Source: a virus
IMG/VR virus record: IMGVR_UViG_3300032083_002849
Span: 1-22,781 of that record
Reading direction: 5' to 3' (one strand)
DNA: 22,781 nucleotides
Shown: one piece after another, positions 12,503-19,826 of the stretch
Layout: every line of letters starts with the position of its first letter
Position numbering within the stretch: position 1 is the first letter of the stretch
Program-made: the position numbers and the translations under genes
The notes under the pieces: model-generated
The model's input: only the letters and a program-made list of their open reading frames with translations
What the model was told of the DNA's origin: nothing
The model's database searches: none

Positions 12503-12531
12503 ATCATACCATCTCCAGAGGGATTTGTCAA
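12503..12531 (-). promoter_or_regulatory. sigma70-like early promoter of the SprT-like/OB-fold pair
   Basis: Minus strand TTGACA (12526-12531), 17-bp spacer, TATGAT (12503-12508) preceded by TGG. AAGTCCTTGAT at 12549-12559 lies 17 bp upstream of the -35, matching the element upstream of the promoter at 2925-2953. TCCTT/AAGGA (12552-12556 and 12564-12568) could form a small hairpin there. Confidence 0.8.
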
Positions 12532-12609
12532 GAAAAATCGTAACGTGTAAGTCCTTGATAATAAAGGATACTTAAAAAAAATAATCTTAATCGTAAATTA
12601 ACCTATTTG

Positions 12610-12618
12610 TGGTATACT
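12610..12618 (+). promoter_or_regulatory. extended -10 promoter on the plus strand
   Basis: TGG followed by TATACT (12613-12618) makes an extended -10. The region 17 bp upstream (ATCGTA) is not a good -35. A GAGAGAATCG leader like those of the minus-strand promoters follows, then GGGAG and the ATG of a 35-residue ORF. Confidence 0.55.
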
Positions 12619-12644
12619 ATGAGAGAATCGAAAAGGGAGTCTAT

Positions 12645-12752
12645 ATGCACTATAGAGTATGTATGTTATATGAGTGGGTGTTCAATCTGGTGAACAGACG
12701 CTCTACTGTTAGATGGGTGAATGAGCCTCAGAAGTTAGATATTAGGGTCTAG
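12645..12752 (+). CDS. small plus-strand protein (35 aa)
   Basis: ATG 12645 has GGGAG 6 nt upstream and lies about 20 nt after the expected start of the promoter 12610-12618. The product begins MHYRVCMLYEWVFNLVNRRS and ends NEPQKLDIRV; it is basic with an amphipathic N-terminal half. Its TAG and the TAG of the convergent kinase gene share the palindrome CTAG (12749-12752). It is the only plus-strand gene in the left 16 kb. No family is recognised; the promoter, leader and SD in correct order make it credible. Confidence 0.52.
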   Translation: MHYRVCMLYEWVFNLVNRRSTVRWVNEPQKLDIRV

Positions 12753-13429
12753 AACCCCTTAGGGCCCTTGGTGATGCCCCTATCTTTCATTTGTTGCATC
12801 ACCCACTGTTTTGCGATAGGGCTCGTCACTTTCTTTTTGAGGAGTCCTCGAATCTGTTTGAATACAGGCGTCATAACATCTTCGGTTGCATCGTTGTTGT
12901 CTACCACAAGAAAATTCTGCCTGAAGTGTTGACTGAACTTACCTATGTTTGATTGAACATCGTTCCAAGATTTGACAACGATTGATTCTGGCACAGTTCT
13001 ATCTCGCTTTGCGTTACGAGCAAGTGCAGTATCAAGAGAAGTGTTCACAAAAATCATATGTGTGTCATAACCTAGTTGTCTTAGTTGAACAGACTGCTTT
13101 GAAATCTTGTCATAGTCCTTACCAGTTCCATCTATGATAAGTCCAATACGACCTTCAACATAATTTGCTTGACGAGCTTTGGTTATTCTTTTTGCTTTGT
13201 CTCTGACCTCATCTCTTCGTGGATCATTAGTAGACATTTTCAAAGAAATGCCAGCATCTTTGAGATATTTCTCAAATGCGTCATCTGAGTTTACAATTTT
13301 AAGTCCACTTCCACCAGTGGTTTTCCTGACAACGTATGACTTACCGCTGCCAGGTCCACCAGCTAGAAAGAAGGCTTTAAATATGTTGGGATCGTTAAGT
13401 CCCTCTTGCAAATCTTGGAATGTTTTCAT
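12749..13429 (-). CDS. P-loop kinase, zeta-toxin/polynucleotide-kinase-like (226 aa)
   Basis: Begins MKTFQDLQEGLNDPNIFKAF and has Walker A G24-GPGSGKS31. The order then follows P-loop kinases: KIVNSDDAFEKYL (substrate segment), RIGLIIDGTGKD (strand and DGTG), MIFVNTSLDTALARNAKRDR (lid arginines), and LVVDNND. T4-like marine phages commonly carry one such gene, named zeta-toxin or AAA_33 kinase; the substrate is unknown (nucleotide, RNA end or sugar). GGAG lies 5 nt before the ATG, which is inside the 3' end of the 57-residue ORF. It is downstream of the hub/gp53/gp48 genes and may be expressed late with them. Confidence 0.8.
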   Translation of the reverse strand: MKTFQDLQEGLNDPNIFKAFFLAGGPGSGKSYVVRKTTGGSGLKIVNSDDAFEKYLKDAGISLKMSTNDPRRDEVRDKAKRITKARQANYVEGRIGLIIDGTGKDYDKISKQSVQLRQLGYDTHMIFVNTSLDTALARNAKRDRTVPESIVVKSWNDVQSNIGKFSQHFRQNFLVVDNNDATEDVMTPVFKQIRGLLKKKVTSPIAKQWVMQQMKDRGITKGPKGF

Positions 13430-13568
13430 AATTACTCCGTAATGTATCTTTTCTATACCCTACTAATTCTATAATGTATTTATCATCATCTGAAAGTTCC
13501 TCTAATATTTTACGTTCTTGTTTCTGAAAGTTCATTTTTTTAATTCTGGTTTTCATCTTAATTGACAT
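13395..13568 (-). CDS. small basic protein (57 aa)
   Basis: ATG 13568 follows AAGGA by a few nucleotides and gives MSIKMKTRIKKMNFQKQERK, then KILEELSDDDKYIIELVGYR and a tail NYENIPRFARGT that overlaps the kinase start by 35 nt. The N-terminus is Lys/Arg-rich and the middle forms an acidic helix. The good SD and tight packing support it; no family is recognised. The DNA between 13569 and 13637 carries a second AAGGAG (13629-13634) but only a very short frame after it. Confidence 0.55.
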   Translation of the reverse strand: MSIKMKTRIKKMNFQKQERKILEELSDDDKYIIELVGYRKDTLRSNYENIPRFARGT

Positions 13569-13637
13569 TGGTTGTTCCTTTCTAAATAAATTCAGATCAA
13601 TTTGTTGGGCATTTTTTTAGATACACTTCTCCTTTCT

Positions 13638-15068
13638 TTATAACTGTGGATAAAAAGTTTCTTTGTCCTTATAGACTAAAGCTTTTTTCTCTGGTTTTGG
13701 TTCATACAAATCTTTTGGCCCATCTAGTTCTTTAGCCAGAGAGTCCTTTACGAGTGTCACAATTGATGTATGTATGTCACGATCTTTATGAAAAGTAAAT
13801 TGGTGTTTAATTTTCTTTATTAGAAAAACTCCCTGATAAAACCTGTCACTTTTAGGATTATCAGGTCTTTTAGATGCAAGTTGAATAGGTATGTCTAACT
13901 TCACAACATCTCCAGCATTAATAGATGTATTACCGTGTATAGTTATATTTATTAAAAGACCTTTTTCTAACTGATTTACAGTAGATGATCTTTCCTGTAA
14001 AGTATTTTGTGGGTCAGGAGCTGCATAAGGTTCTGTGCCGTCTACATTTGTATTATTTGTATCTGTCTCACTCTGTGAGATTGATGTTAGGTATGTTCTG
14101 GCTGGAAAATCAGAGCTTCTAGAACCGTCCTTCGCTATCGTTACATCACTGAAAATGGGAAACTGTTTTTTGTCATGGTAACTTGTTATGTGCTTTTCTT
14201 TATTAAAATTATCAAAGTAATTGTAAGTGTATTCTTCAAAAGATTTACTGTAGATATTATGCACAATAAGCTTAGATGCTAAAACTCCTGTTGTAGAATT
14301 AAATAGACCATCACTGTTTTCTATGATTTCATAATCAATAATATTGCTTAATCCCAATTGGACTTTTTCATTATTAGGTTGGGGGCCAATAATATGAGTT
14401 GTGTATGTTTGAGAAATAGGTTGTGCATACATACTTGCTAAACTTCTAAAATGATACCCCTTAAATGTTTCATAGAACATATAACTAGGAGTTGCATTGT
14501 CAGATAAACTTGATGTTGATTGTTTCATCGCCATTGATATTACATTAAATGGAGATATGTTTGGAGCAACAATTCTTTTAACACCATTTGTTGGCTCTAG
14601 AAAAATTTGTTTTTGACAATTAACCCTCTTTAACATATCCTCAACAATATTAGAATACGTTCCCTTTAAGGATTCCTTAACTCTTGTTCTTTGATTTTTT
14701 ACCAACTCTGAAGTTGTAAAGGTTAACATATACACATTTACGTTATTGCCTACTGCAACTCTATTTTCTACAGAATTTATGATTAAAACATTTTTGGTAA
14801 AATCTATAATATCTCCATCTGATTCAAAAGAAGGAGTTTTAATCTTTAGAAAAAAATATTCTTGACCAATAATTGGGCCTGAACCCATATAATCAGCAGC
14901 ATCTTGCAACATAATTTCTCCAGATATTGCATTTCTCTGACAGTCCTCGTATATATTAATGCTTATTATATTTGTATTTTTTTTGAGATCAATTCTTAAA
15001 CCAGAAGATGTTACTAATTTTGCTTCAACCAAATCAAAATCACCAGCAATTTGAATTTTATCAGACAT
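13638..15068 (-). CDS. baseplate hub protein, gp27-like (476 aa)
   Basis: Begins MSDKIQIAGDFDLVEAKLVT. It is beta-rich throughout, with segments NAISGEIMLQDAADYMGSGP and GQEYFFLKIKTPSF near the N-terminus, and a late strand block INAGDVVKLDIPIQL ... FYQGVFLIKKIKHQFTFHKD typical of gp27/gpD-like hub proteins that form the torus below the tail tube. T4 gp27 is 391 residues; this is longer. The assignment rests on this architecture and on the adjoining gp53 and gp48 genes. The ATG overlaps the gp53 stop (TAATG). Its C-terminus ends in a Lys/Pro-rich tail. An alternative is another hub component of cyanophage type. Confidence 0.65.
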   Translation of the reverse strand: MSDKIQIAGDFDLVEAKLVTSSGLRIDLKKNTNIISINIYEDCQRNAISGEIMLQDAADYMGSGPIIGQEYFFLKIKTPSFESDGDIIDFTKNVLIINSVENRVAVGNNVNVYMLTFTTSELVKNQRTRVKESLKGTYSNIVEDMLKRVNCQKQIFLEPTNGVKRIVAPNISPFNVISMAMKQSTSSLSDNATPSYMFYETFKGYHFRSLASMYAQPISQTYTTHIIGPQPNNEKVQLGLSNIIDYEIIENSDGLFNSTTGVLASKLIVHNIYSKSFEEYTYNYFDNFNKEKHITSYHDKKQFPIFSDVTIAKDGSRSSDFPARTYLTSISQSETDTNNTNVDGTEPYAAPDPQNTLQERSSTVNQLEKGLLINITIHGNTSINAGDVVKLDIPIQLASKRPDNPKSDRFYQGVFLIKKIKHQFTFHKDRDIHTSIVTLVKDSLAKELDGPKDLYEPKPEKKALVYKDKETFYPQL

Positions 15069-15595
15069 TACAACACACTTGCCCCTATAAGATTTTCAAA
15101 CTCTTCTACAAACTGATCTACATATGATGAGTCTAGTAAACGTATACTACGTAATGTGTCTTGTCTACTTTCTTCGTATTCACTATTTGTTACGAGTGTA
15201 GCACCAGCATGACTTGTGTTATCTGAACCAATATCAATCGTTACTGTGGTATCACCAGAGGTTTGTGTTATCTCATAATGGTGTGTTCCATCGGGATTAC
15301 TGTACTTATCATTAACAAAAGCTAAAAACTGTGGTGTGGATAAAGGCCACTGATGATACCTGTCTGTGATACCATTTACATACATAATTATCCAGTGTAG
15401 ATTAGGATCACCATAGAGTTTATCTGCAATCATCTCTGGCGTTTCTCCCTCTTTAACATCATAGGTATCAAAGAGAAGTGCATTTGTTCTTACCTTTGAT
15501 CTAAGAGCAACACGTTTCATTAGATTGGTAACAATCTTAAATTCACCATTACCCACAGAATCATATGGTATGAGAGGAAAATTTGCAAAATACAT
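15068..15595 (-). CDS. 53: baseplate wedge protein gp53
   Basis: A 175-residue protein beginning MYFANFPLIPYDSVGNGEFK. The conserved LysM-like segment of gp53 is clear (EGETPEMIADKLYGDPNLHW, then IIMYVNGITD), followed by the family's NDKYSNPDGTHHYEI. In T4, gp53 (196 residues) clamps neighbouring baseplate wedges around the hub and completes the wedge. AGGA is 8 nt before the ATG, at the very end of gp48. Coupled upstream to gp48 and downstream to the gp27-like gene. Confidence 0.88.
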   Translation of the reverse strand: MYFANFPLIPYDSVGNGEFKIVTNLMKRVALRSKVRTNALLFDTYDVKEGETPEMIADKLYGDPNLHWIIMYVNGITDRYHQWPLSTPQFLAFVNDKYSNPDGTHHYEITQTSGDTTVTIDIGSDNTSHAGATLVTNSEYEESRQDTLRSIRLLDSSYVDQFVEEFENLIGASVL

Positions 15596-15597
15596 TA

Positions 15598-16773
15598 TTA
15601 ATATCCTTGTGCAATGTGGTCTTGGCTCAATAATTCTAATTCAGTGAAACTTAATGTCATTTTAGTTTTCTGTGGAGGCGCGCCAAAACCAAATTTTGAT
15701 GATGTTGGTTCATACGCAGTAAAACGATCTGCACCATATTCTACCGCAACATTTCTTAAAAAGCACGATGATACTTTATTGATAAAGTCATTATTATTAC
15801 CTTTGTACATATATCGTATATCAAATGTGCCAGGAATTTTCATTTCTCTTCTTGTTGATTTGTTAGCATATTCTGGCATCATAAAAAATTTAAAGTGGTA
15901 TATGATGTTTTCTACTAATCGTGCTTCCTGAGCACTTTTAGGTAAAAACATAAACGTATAACTGAAGTCTCTTCGACCAACACCTTCAAACATCAGTTCC
16001 ATTCTTGGTGTTATGACAGTTCCCTTAGAAAGTTCCATTAAAGTTTGGGCACCAGATGCAAACGTATCCAAAGTTCCCATAGCAAAACTTTGAGCAAGTT
16101 CATTAAATCCTTGTCCACTTGCATCCATAGCACCTTGCAACTTAGTTGTCATATTTCCTGGCGTAGCAGAAAATGCTGCAATGGCATCACCAAATGCAGC
16201 TGCCATACCGCCAATTTCTTTGTCTCCATATTTTACATCATAACTTACTTGTATAGAGGGAGGCATATACAGTGCAATTGTTGTGTCGTGCCGTACAGTA
16301 GGAAGCTGTGAATATACGATTGAGCGATTTAATTTACCACCAGCATTATCCATTAACTTTGAATTTCCATAACCTTCCACTTGGTAAGCTGCAATCACGC
16401 TCTCCTGAGTGGAAAAATCGTCACTACCATCATCAAGACCTTCCAGTGACATATCACTTATTATTTCTTTTTCAATTGATGCAAAACCTCTAGCAGTTTT
16501 ATTTTTTGCAAGCTTGCCAGGAATTCTTTTGTTAATTTCAAAAAGTATATAATGACCTTGCTGTGCATTACTATCAACATCTATGGGATATGTTAATATT
16601 GTGGTGGTTTTTGGAGAGTAAAGTTCTCCAAAGTCATCAACATTAGCATTATTACCCTCTAGAGGTAAACGACTAATATTTTTAATTGCTTTAGCACTAG
16701 CTTTAATTGATTTATTAGCATATCCAGCAATTCCTGCTCTTACTGCACCTGTAATTCCTGTTAATACTGCCAT
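15598..16773 (-). CDS. 48: baseplate tail-tube cap protein gp48
   Basis: A 391-residue protein (T4 gp48 is 364). It has an Ala/Gly-rich amphipathic N-terminus (ITGAVRAGIAGYANKSIKAS) and the tail-tube-fold core with VITPRMELMFEGVGRRDFSY and FMFLPKSAQEARLVENIIYH, which is diagnostic of the marine gp48 group. It forms the first ring above the hub on which gp54 and then the tube are built. AGGGA precedes the ATG, and the late promoter octamer at 16801-16808 lies about 30 bp upstream. First gene of the minus-strand late block. Confidence 0.88.
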   Translation of the reverse strand: MAVLTGITGAVRAGIAGYANKSIKASAKAIKNISRLPLEGNNANVDDFGELYSPKTTTILTYPIDVDSNAQQGHYILFEINKRIPGKLAKNKTARGFASIEKEIISDMSLEGLDDGSDDFSTQESVIAAYQVEGYGNSKLMDNAGGKLNRSIVYSQLPTVRHDTTIALYMPPSIQVSYDVKYGDKEIGGMAAAFGDAIAAFSATPGNMTTKLQGAMDASGQGFNELAQSFAMGTLDTFASGAQTLMELSKGTVITPRMELMFEGVGRRDFSYTFMFLPKSAQEARLVENIIYHFKFFMMPEYANKSTRREMKIPGTFDIRYMYKGNNNDFINKVSSCFLRNVAVEYGADRFTAYEPTSSKFGFGAPPQKTKMTLSFTELELLSQDHIAQGY

Positions 16774-16800
16774 CTAAATATCCCTATAAACTGTTATAAG

Positions 16801-16808
16801 TATTTATA
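16801..16808 (-). promoter_or_regulatory. T4-type late promoter octamer TATAAATA
   Basis: The minus strand carries TATAAATA in the 39-bp gap between the divergent gp48 and gp4 genes. With the late start about 6 bp downstream of the octamer, transcription would begin near 16795, giving a leader of about 22 nt that includes the gp48 SD. For the plus strand only imperfect forms (TATAAACT at 16786-16793) are seen. Confidence 0.72.
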
Positions 16809-16812
16809 CATT

Positions 16813-17256
16813 ATGTCGTACAAAGGTAAATATACTCCAACTAATCCCCGAAAATATACAGGGAATCCATCTAACATAATTTATCGTTCTCTATGGGAGC
16901 GAAAATTTATGGTGTATTGTGATACCAATGAAAAAATACTTGAGTGGGGTTCTGAAGAAATCATTATACCCTATTTATCTCCTTGGGATGGTAAAGTTCA
17001 TCGTTATTTTCCAGACTTCTATATTAAAGTTAATCAGTCAAGTGGTAAAATTAAAAAGTTTATCATTGAAGTTAAACCTAAGAAACAAACTAGGCCACCA
17101 AAACCTGTAACCCGAAAAACTAAAAGATTTATAAATGAAGTTAAAACTTGGACTATAAATGAAGCAAAATGGAAATATGCAACAAAGTGGTGTGAGAGTA
17201 ATGACATGGAGTTTAAGATATTAACAGAGGATCATCTTAACATTAAGTATAAATAA
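16813..17256 (+). CDS. 4: head completion protein gp4
   Basis: A 147-residue protein (T4 gp4 is 150). It starts MSYKGKYTPTNPRKYTGNPS and has the family core IIYRSLWERKF, LEWGSEEIIIPY, HRYFPDFYIK and FIIEVKPKKQ. The residues Glu29, Asp68 and Glu86-x-Lys88 fit a PDDEXK/TnsA-type nuclease site, consistent with a proposed role in trimming or securing DNA at the head-completion step. There is no evident SD before the ATG; TATAAACT at 16786-16793 is a possible weak late promoter. First gene of the plus-strand late block. Confidence 0.9.
   Translation: MSYKGKYTPTNPRKYTGNPSNIIYRSLWERKFMVYCDTNEKILEWGSEEIIIPYLSPWDGKVHRYFPDFYIKVNQSSGKIKKFIIEVKPKKQTRPPKPVTRKTKRFINEVKTWTINEAKWKYATKWCESNDMEFKILTEDHLNIKYK
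17248..17255 (+). promoter_or_regulatory. possible late promoter octamer TATAAATA at the gp4 stop
   Basis: A perfect plus-strand TATAAATA overlaps the gp4 stop codon. By the T4 late-promoter geometry the transcript would start about at 17261, which is the A of the next gene's ATG. The message would be leaderless, or the match is a by-product of the codons TAT AAA TAA. Confidence 0.4.
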
Positions 17257-17260
17257 TAGT

Positions 17261-17818
17261 ATGGCACAGAGTAAATATATTCAAAGCGTTTTAGATGATG
17301 CTAAAGGTAGACCCAAATCTACTCAATGGTATCAGGACAAGATTAAAGAGTTTGGTAAGCCTGGAGCTCTGGACTTGATTCGTGATGGTAAAAGAAACAA
17401 TAAACCATTTTATGGTAAGTTAAATATGTTTTTCTACAATCCAAAATTCAAGAAAAAGTTACCTTACTATGATACTTTTCCTTTAGTGTTGCCTTTAGAA
17501 ACATATAGTGATGGATTTTTAGGTTTAAATTTACACTACCTTCCAATTCCCTTACGAATAAAATTACTTGATAGATTAGTAGACTATTCTAATAACACAC
17601 AGTTTGATGAAAGTACACGATTGATTGTTAATTATAGTAAATTAAAAAAGATAAAATTAATACAACCAACCATACACAAATACTTAGCTGGTCATGTACA
17701 GTCACAGTTTCGTAGAATAGATGCAGATGAGTTTACAGTTGCAACTCTTTTACCAGTACAAAGATTTAAGAAGGCAACTGCAAAAGAAGTATGGTCTGAT
17801 TCTAGGAGTATGATCTAA
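17261..17818 (+). CDS. conserved late protein of T4-like marine phages (185 aa)
   Basis: Begins MAQSKYIQSVLDDAKGRPKS. The central block GKLNMFFYNPKFKKKLPYYD followed by TFPLVLPLETYSDGFLGLNL and HYLPIPLR is a pattern I associate with a conserved late/structural protein in T4-like marine phages, but I cannot give it a T4 gene number with confidence. Basic overall. There is no strong SD; it starts 4 nt after gp4 and its stop overlaps the gp54 start (TAATG). A head-completion or tail role is inferred from its neighbours. Confidence 0.7.
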   Translation: MAQSKYIQSVLDDAKGRPKSTQWYQDKIKEFGKPGALDLIRDGKRNNKPFYGKLNMFFYNPKFKKKLPYYDTFPLVLPLETYSDGFLGLNLHYLPIPLRIKLLDRLVDYSNNTQFDESTRLIVNYSKLKKIKLIQPTIHKYLAGHVQSQFRRIDADEFTVATLLPVQRFKKATAKEVWSDSRSMI

Positions 17819-18525
17819 TGGCAATTCCTAATTTTTTAGAGGGTGGTGCTTTTGGTATTCTAAATGATATTCTTTCTGGATTTCACGATAATAATGGATA
17901 TGCACAACCAAATAGATATGAAGTTTTAATTTTACCTCCTGCCAAACTTGGTGGTGGCCAACAACAAAATATATTTGCTGGCATGGAAAGACAAGGTGAT
18001 ACAAGAAGTATATCTTTACGAGCTCAAAGTGTTAATCTGCCAGGCAGAAACTTAGCAACATCTAATGACACTAACATATATGGCCCAGAGAGAGAAGTCG
18101 TTGAAGGTGTTAATTATGCAGAAGAAATATCTATAGAATTTCAAGCAAGTTCCAATTTATCAGAAAGAGTATTTTTTGAGAATTGGCAAAGAAATGCTTT
18201 CGATGAAACAACTTGGAATATTGGATACTATAAGGATTATATTGGTGAGATGCAAATATTTGTTTTAGATAAACAGGATCAAAGAAGGTATGGTATTAAA
18301 TTGTGGGATGTTTTTCCAAAGACTATAGGCCCAAATGCGTTAGCATATGATGCCAACGATCAACTTATGTTAACACCTGTGAGTTTTAGTTTTAGATACT
18401 GGACTAGTTTAGATCAAAATCAAAATCCAGGCACTAATATCTTTGATAGAGTTCTTGAAACTGTGGTTAACACAGCAGAGAGGAATATAACTAGGAATAT
18501 TCCTAGAATACTGAATAGATTATAA
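17818..18525 (+). CDS. 54: baseplate tail-tube initiator gp54-like
   Basis: A 235-residue tail-tube-fold protein beginning MAIPNFLEGGAFGILNDILS. Key segments are AQSVNLPGRNLAT, NIYGPEREVV, FQASSNLSERVFFENWQRNA, IGEMQIFVLDKQDQRRYGIK and LWDVFPKTIGPNAL, shared by gp19, gp48 and gp54. Position between gp4 and gp26, with gp48 encoded nearby, favours gp54, the ring on which the gp19 tube polymerises; a gp19-type tube protein is the alternative. AGGAG is 9 nt before the ATG. Confidence 0.78.
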   Translation: MAIPNFLEGGAFGILNDILSGFHDNNGYAQPNRYEVLILPPAKLGGGQQQNIFAGMERQGDTRSISLRAQSVNLPGRNLATSNDTNIYGPEREVVEGVNYAEEISIEFQASSNLSERVFFENWQRNAFDETTWNIGYYKDYIGEMQIFVLDKQDQRRYGIKLWDVFPKTIGPNALAYDANDQLMLTPVSFSFRYWTSLDQNQNPGTNIFDRVLETVVNTAERNITRNIPRILNRL

Positions 18526-18541
18526 TAAAGGATGAAATTTT

Positions 18542-19249
18542 ATGGCGTTACCTAAACTTGAAACGCCAGTTTATGAACTTGAACAACCATCAACTGGCGA
18601 AACGATTAAATATAGACCCTTCTTGGTCAAAGAACAAAAAACACTCATGTTAGCTTCTGAATCTGATGATGAAAAACAGGTAAAAGAAGCACTAGCAGGA
18701 ATTATTAGTAACTGTACCTTTTCAAAAGTAGACCCACTTAAAATTCCTATTTTTGATGTAGAATTTTTATTTTTAAGAATACGAGGAAAATCTGTAGGAG
18801 AAAAGATTGACTTGAGTTTGTTGTGTCCAGATGATAATGAGACAAGAGTAAACAAAACTATCAATCTAGATGAAATTGGTGTGAACATGAAAGTTGGTCA
18901 TACTAATGAAATTGATATCACAGATAACATAAAAATGGTTATGAGATATCCTACTCTTGATGACATGTCAGATATTGGTAGTGAAGTAGAAGGTGTTGAA
19001 GATATGTTTTCAATGATTAGACGTTGTGTTCATGAAATTCATGATGGTGAAAAAGTATATAATAGAGTGGATATGTCTAGTTCTGAGTTAGAAGAATTTG
19101 TTGATAGTTTAACAGGAGAACAGTTTGAGAAATTAAGTGACTTTTTTGAAACTATGCCAAAAGTTCAACACTCTGTAGAAGTAACTAATCCAAAGACTAA
19201 AAAGAAAGGTGAAGTCGTTATTGAGGGAATTCAAAGTTTTTTCGACTAG
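18542..19249 (+). CDS. 26: baseplate hub assembly protein gp26
   Basis: A 235-residue T4_baseplate-family protein (T4 gp26 is 208). It starts MALPKLETPVYELEQPSTGE and has YRPFLVKEQKTLMLASES and IISNCTFSKVDPLKIPIFDV, then FLFLRIRGKSVGEKI, all hallmark family segments. It is needed for hub assembly and probably acts as a chaperone. AAGGATG precedes the ATG. The last sense codons contain T_TTT_TTC (19237-19243), a slippery heptamer that would move ribosomes into the gp51 frame and make a 293-residue gp26-gp51 fusion. Confidence 0.9.
   Translation: MALPKLETPVYELEQPSTGETIKYRPFLVKEQKTLMLASESDDEKQVKEALAGIISNCTFSKVDPLKIPIFDVEFLFLRIRGKSVGEKIDLSLLCPDDNETRVNKTINLDEIGVNMKVGHTNEIDITDNIKMVMRYPTLDDMSDIGSEVEGVEDMFSMIRRCVHEIHDGEKVYNRVDMSSSELEEFVDSLTGEQFEKLSDFFETMPKVQHSVEVTNPKTKKKGEVVIEGIQSFFD
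19237..19243 (+). promoter_or_regulatory. putative -1 programmed frameshift site T_TTT_TTC
   Basis: In the gp26 frame the heptamer reads AG[T TTT TTC], the X_XXY_YYZ form of -1 slippery sites, two codons before the TAG. GAGGG at 19223-19227 lies 10 nt upstream, a spacing seen for SD-like stimulators. Shifting -1 reads TTT TTT CGA CTA GCC and continues in the gp51 frame to 19422. No strong downstream stem-loop was found. Confidence 0.72.
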
Positions 19250-19422
19250 CCCTTTCTCATGATTCAATTTTTAATTATTTTAAAACAAATTTTGCCATGT
19301 TACAACATCACAATTGGAGTTTATTTGAATTAGAAAATATGATGCCTTGGGAAAGGGAAATTTACATAGGTCTTTTATTAGAACATTTAGAAGAGCAGAG
19401 AAAAGAAGAGGCTAAAAACTAA
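19243..19422 (+). CDS. 51: gp51-like baseplate hub assembly protein, made by -1 frameshift from gp26
   Basis: The frame encodes about 59 residues, RLALSHDSIFNYFKTNFAML then QHHNWSLFELENMMPWEREI and YIGLLLEHLEEQRKEEAKN, which matches the small gp51-type protein following gp26 in T4-like phages (T4 order 26-51). In-frame, no ATG, GTG or TTG exists between the upstream stop (19222-19224) and the conserved motif; the first ATG (19297) lies inside it and has no SD. Expression as a C-terminal extension of gp26 through 19237-19243 is therefore the simplest reading. The stop overlaps the next ATG (TAATG). The coordinates give the -1 frame segment. Confidence 0.78.
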   Translation, partial: RLALSHDSIFNYFKTNFAMLQHHNWSLFELENMMPWEREIYIGLLLEHLEEQRKEEAKN

Positions 19423-19826
19423 TGGATATACCAACACCAAATGCAGCTGCAATGGAAATAACAGAATTTCTTCTACCTTACATTGGTATGGTGATGATCG
19501 TTATCATAGGTTTTATGATAAAAGATTTTGCAACCAAATTGAGTAAGGGTATTGCATTTTCTATGAATAAACAATTTCAAGAGGGTGATAAAGTTCTTAT
19601 AGATGGAGAGCGAGCTCTTATTGTTAAGATAGGTATATCACAAACTGTGTTTGGTATTCAAAAAAGTCATGGTGAGTTTGGTGGTGATTATGTGTGGAGA
19701 TATGTGCCGAATGAGCGTATAGAATTTCTTAAAATAGAAAAGATAATTTTCGACCATACTCCCATAAATAATAGAAATAACATAGCAAATAATAAAGAAC
19801 AGATAGAGGAGATTAAAAATGGCTAA
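19422..19826 (+). CDS. MscS-like single-span membrane protein (134 aa)
   Basis: Begins MDIPTPNAAAMEITEFLLPY, with one transmembrane helix at about 15-34 (LLPYIGMVMIVIIGFMI). It is followed by an MscS-type beta domain: FATKLSKGIAFSMNKQFQEG, GDKVLIDGERALIVKIGISQ, and WRYVPNERI, corresponding to the pore-lining end, the FxxGDxV strand and the PN-x-x-I strand of mechanosensitive channels. The usual first two helices and the C-terminal vestibule are missing; an Asn-rich tail follows. It lies between gp51 and the tape measure, coupled on both sides (TAATG and an 8-nt overlap). A role in lysis timing or DNA entry is speculative. Confidence 0.75.
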   Translation: MDIPTPNAAAMEITEFLLPYIGMVMIVIIGFMIKDFATKLSKGIAFSMNKQFQEGDKVLIDGERALIVKIGISQTVFGIQKSHGEFGGDYVWRYVPNERIEFLKIEKIIFDHTPINNRNNIANNKEQIEEIKNG

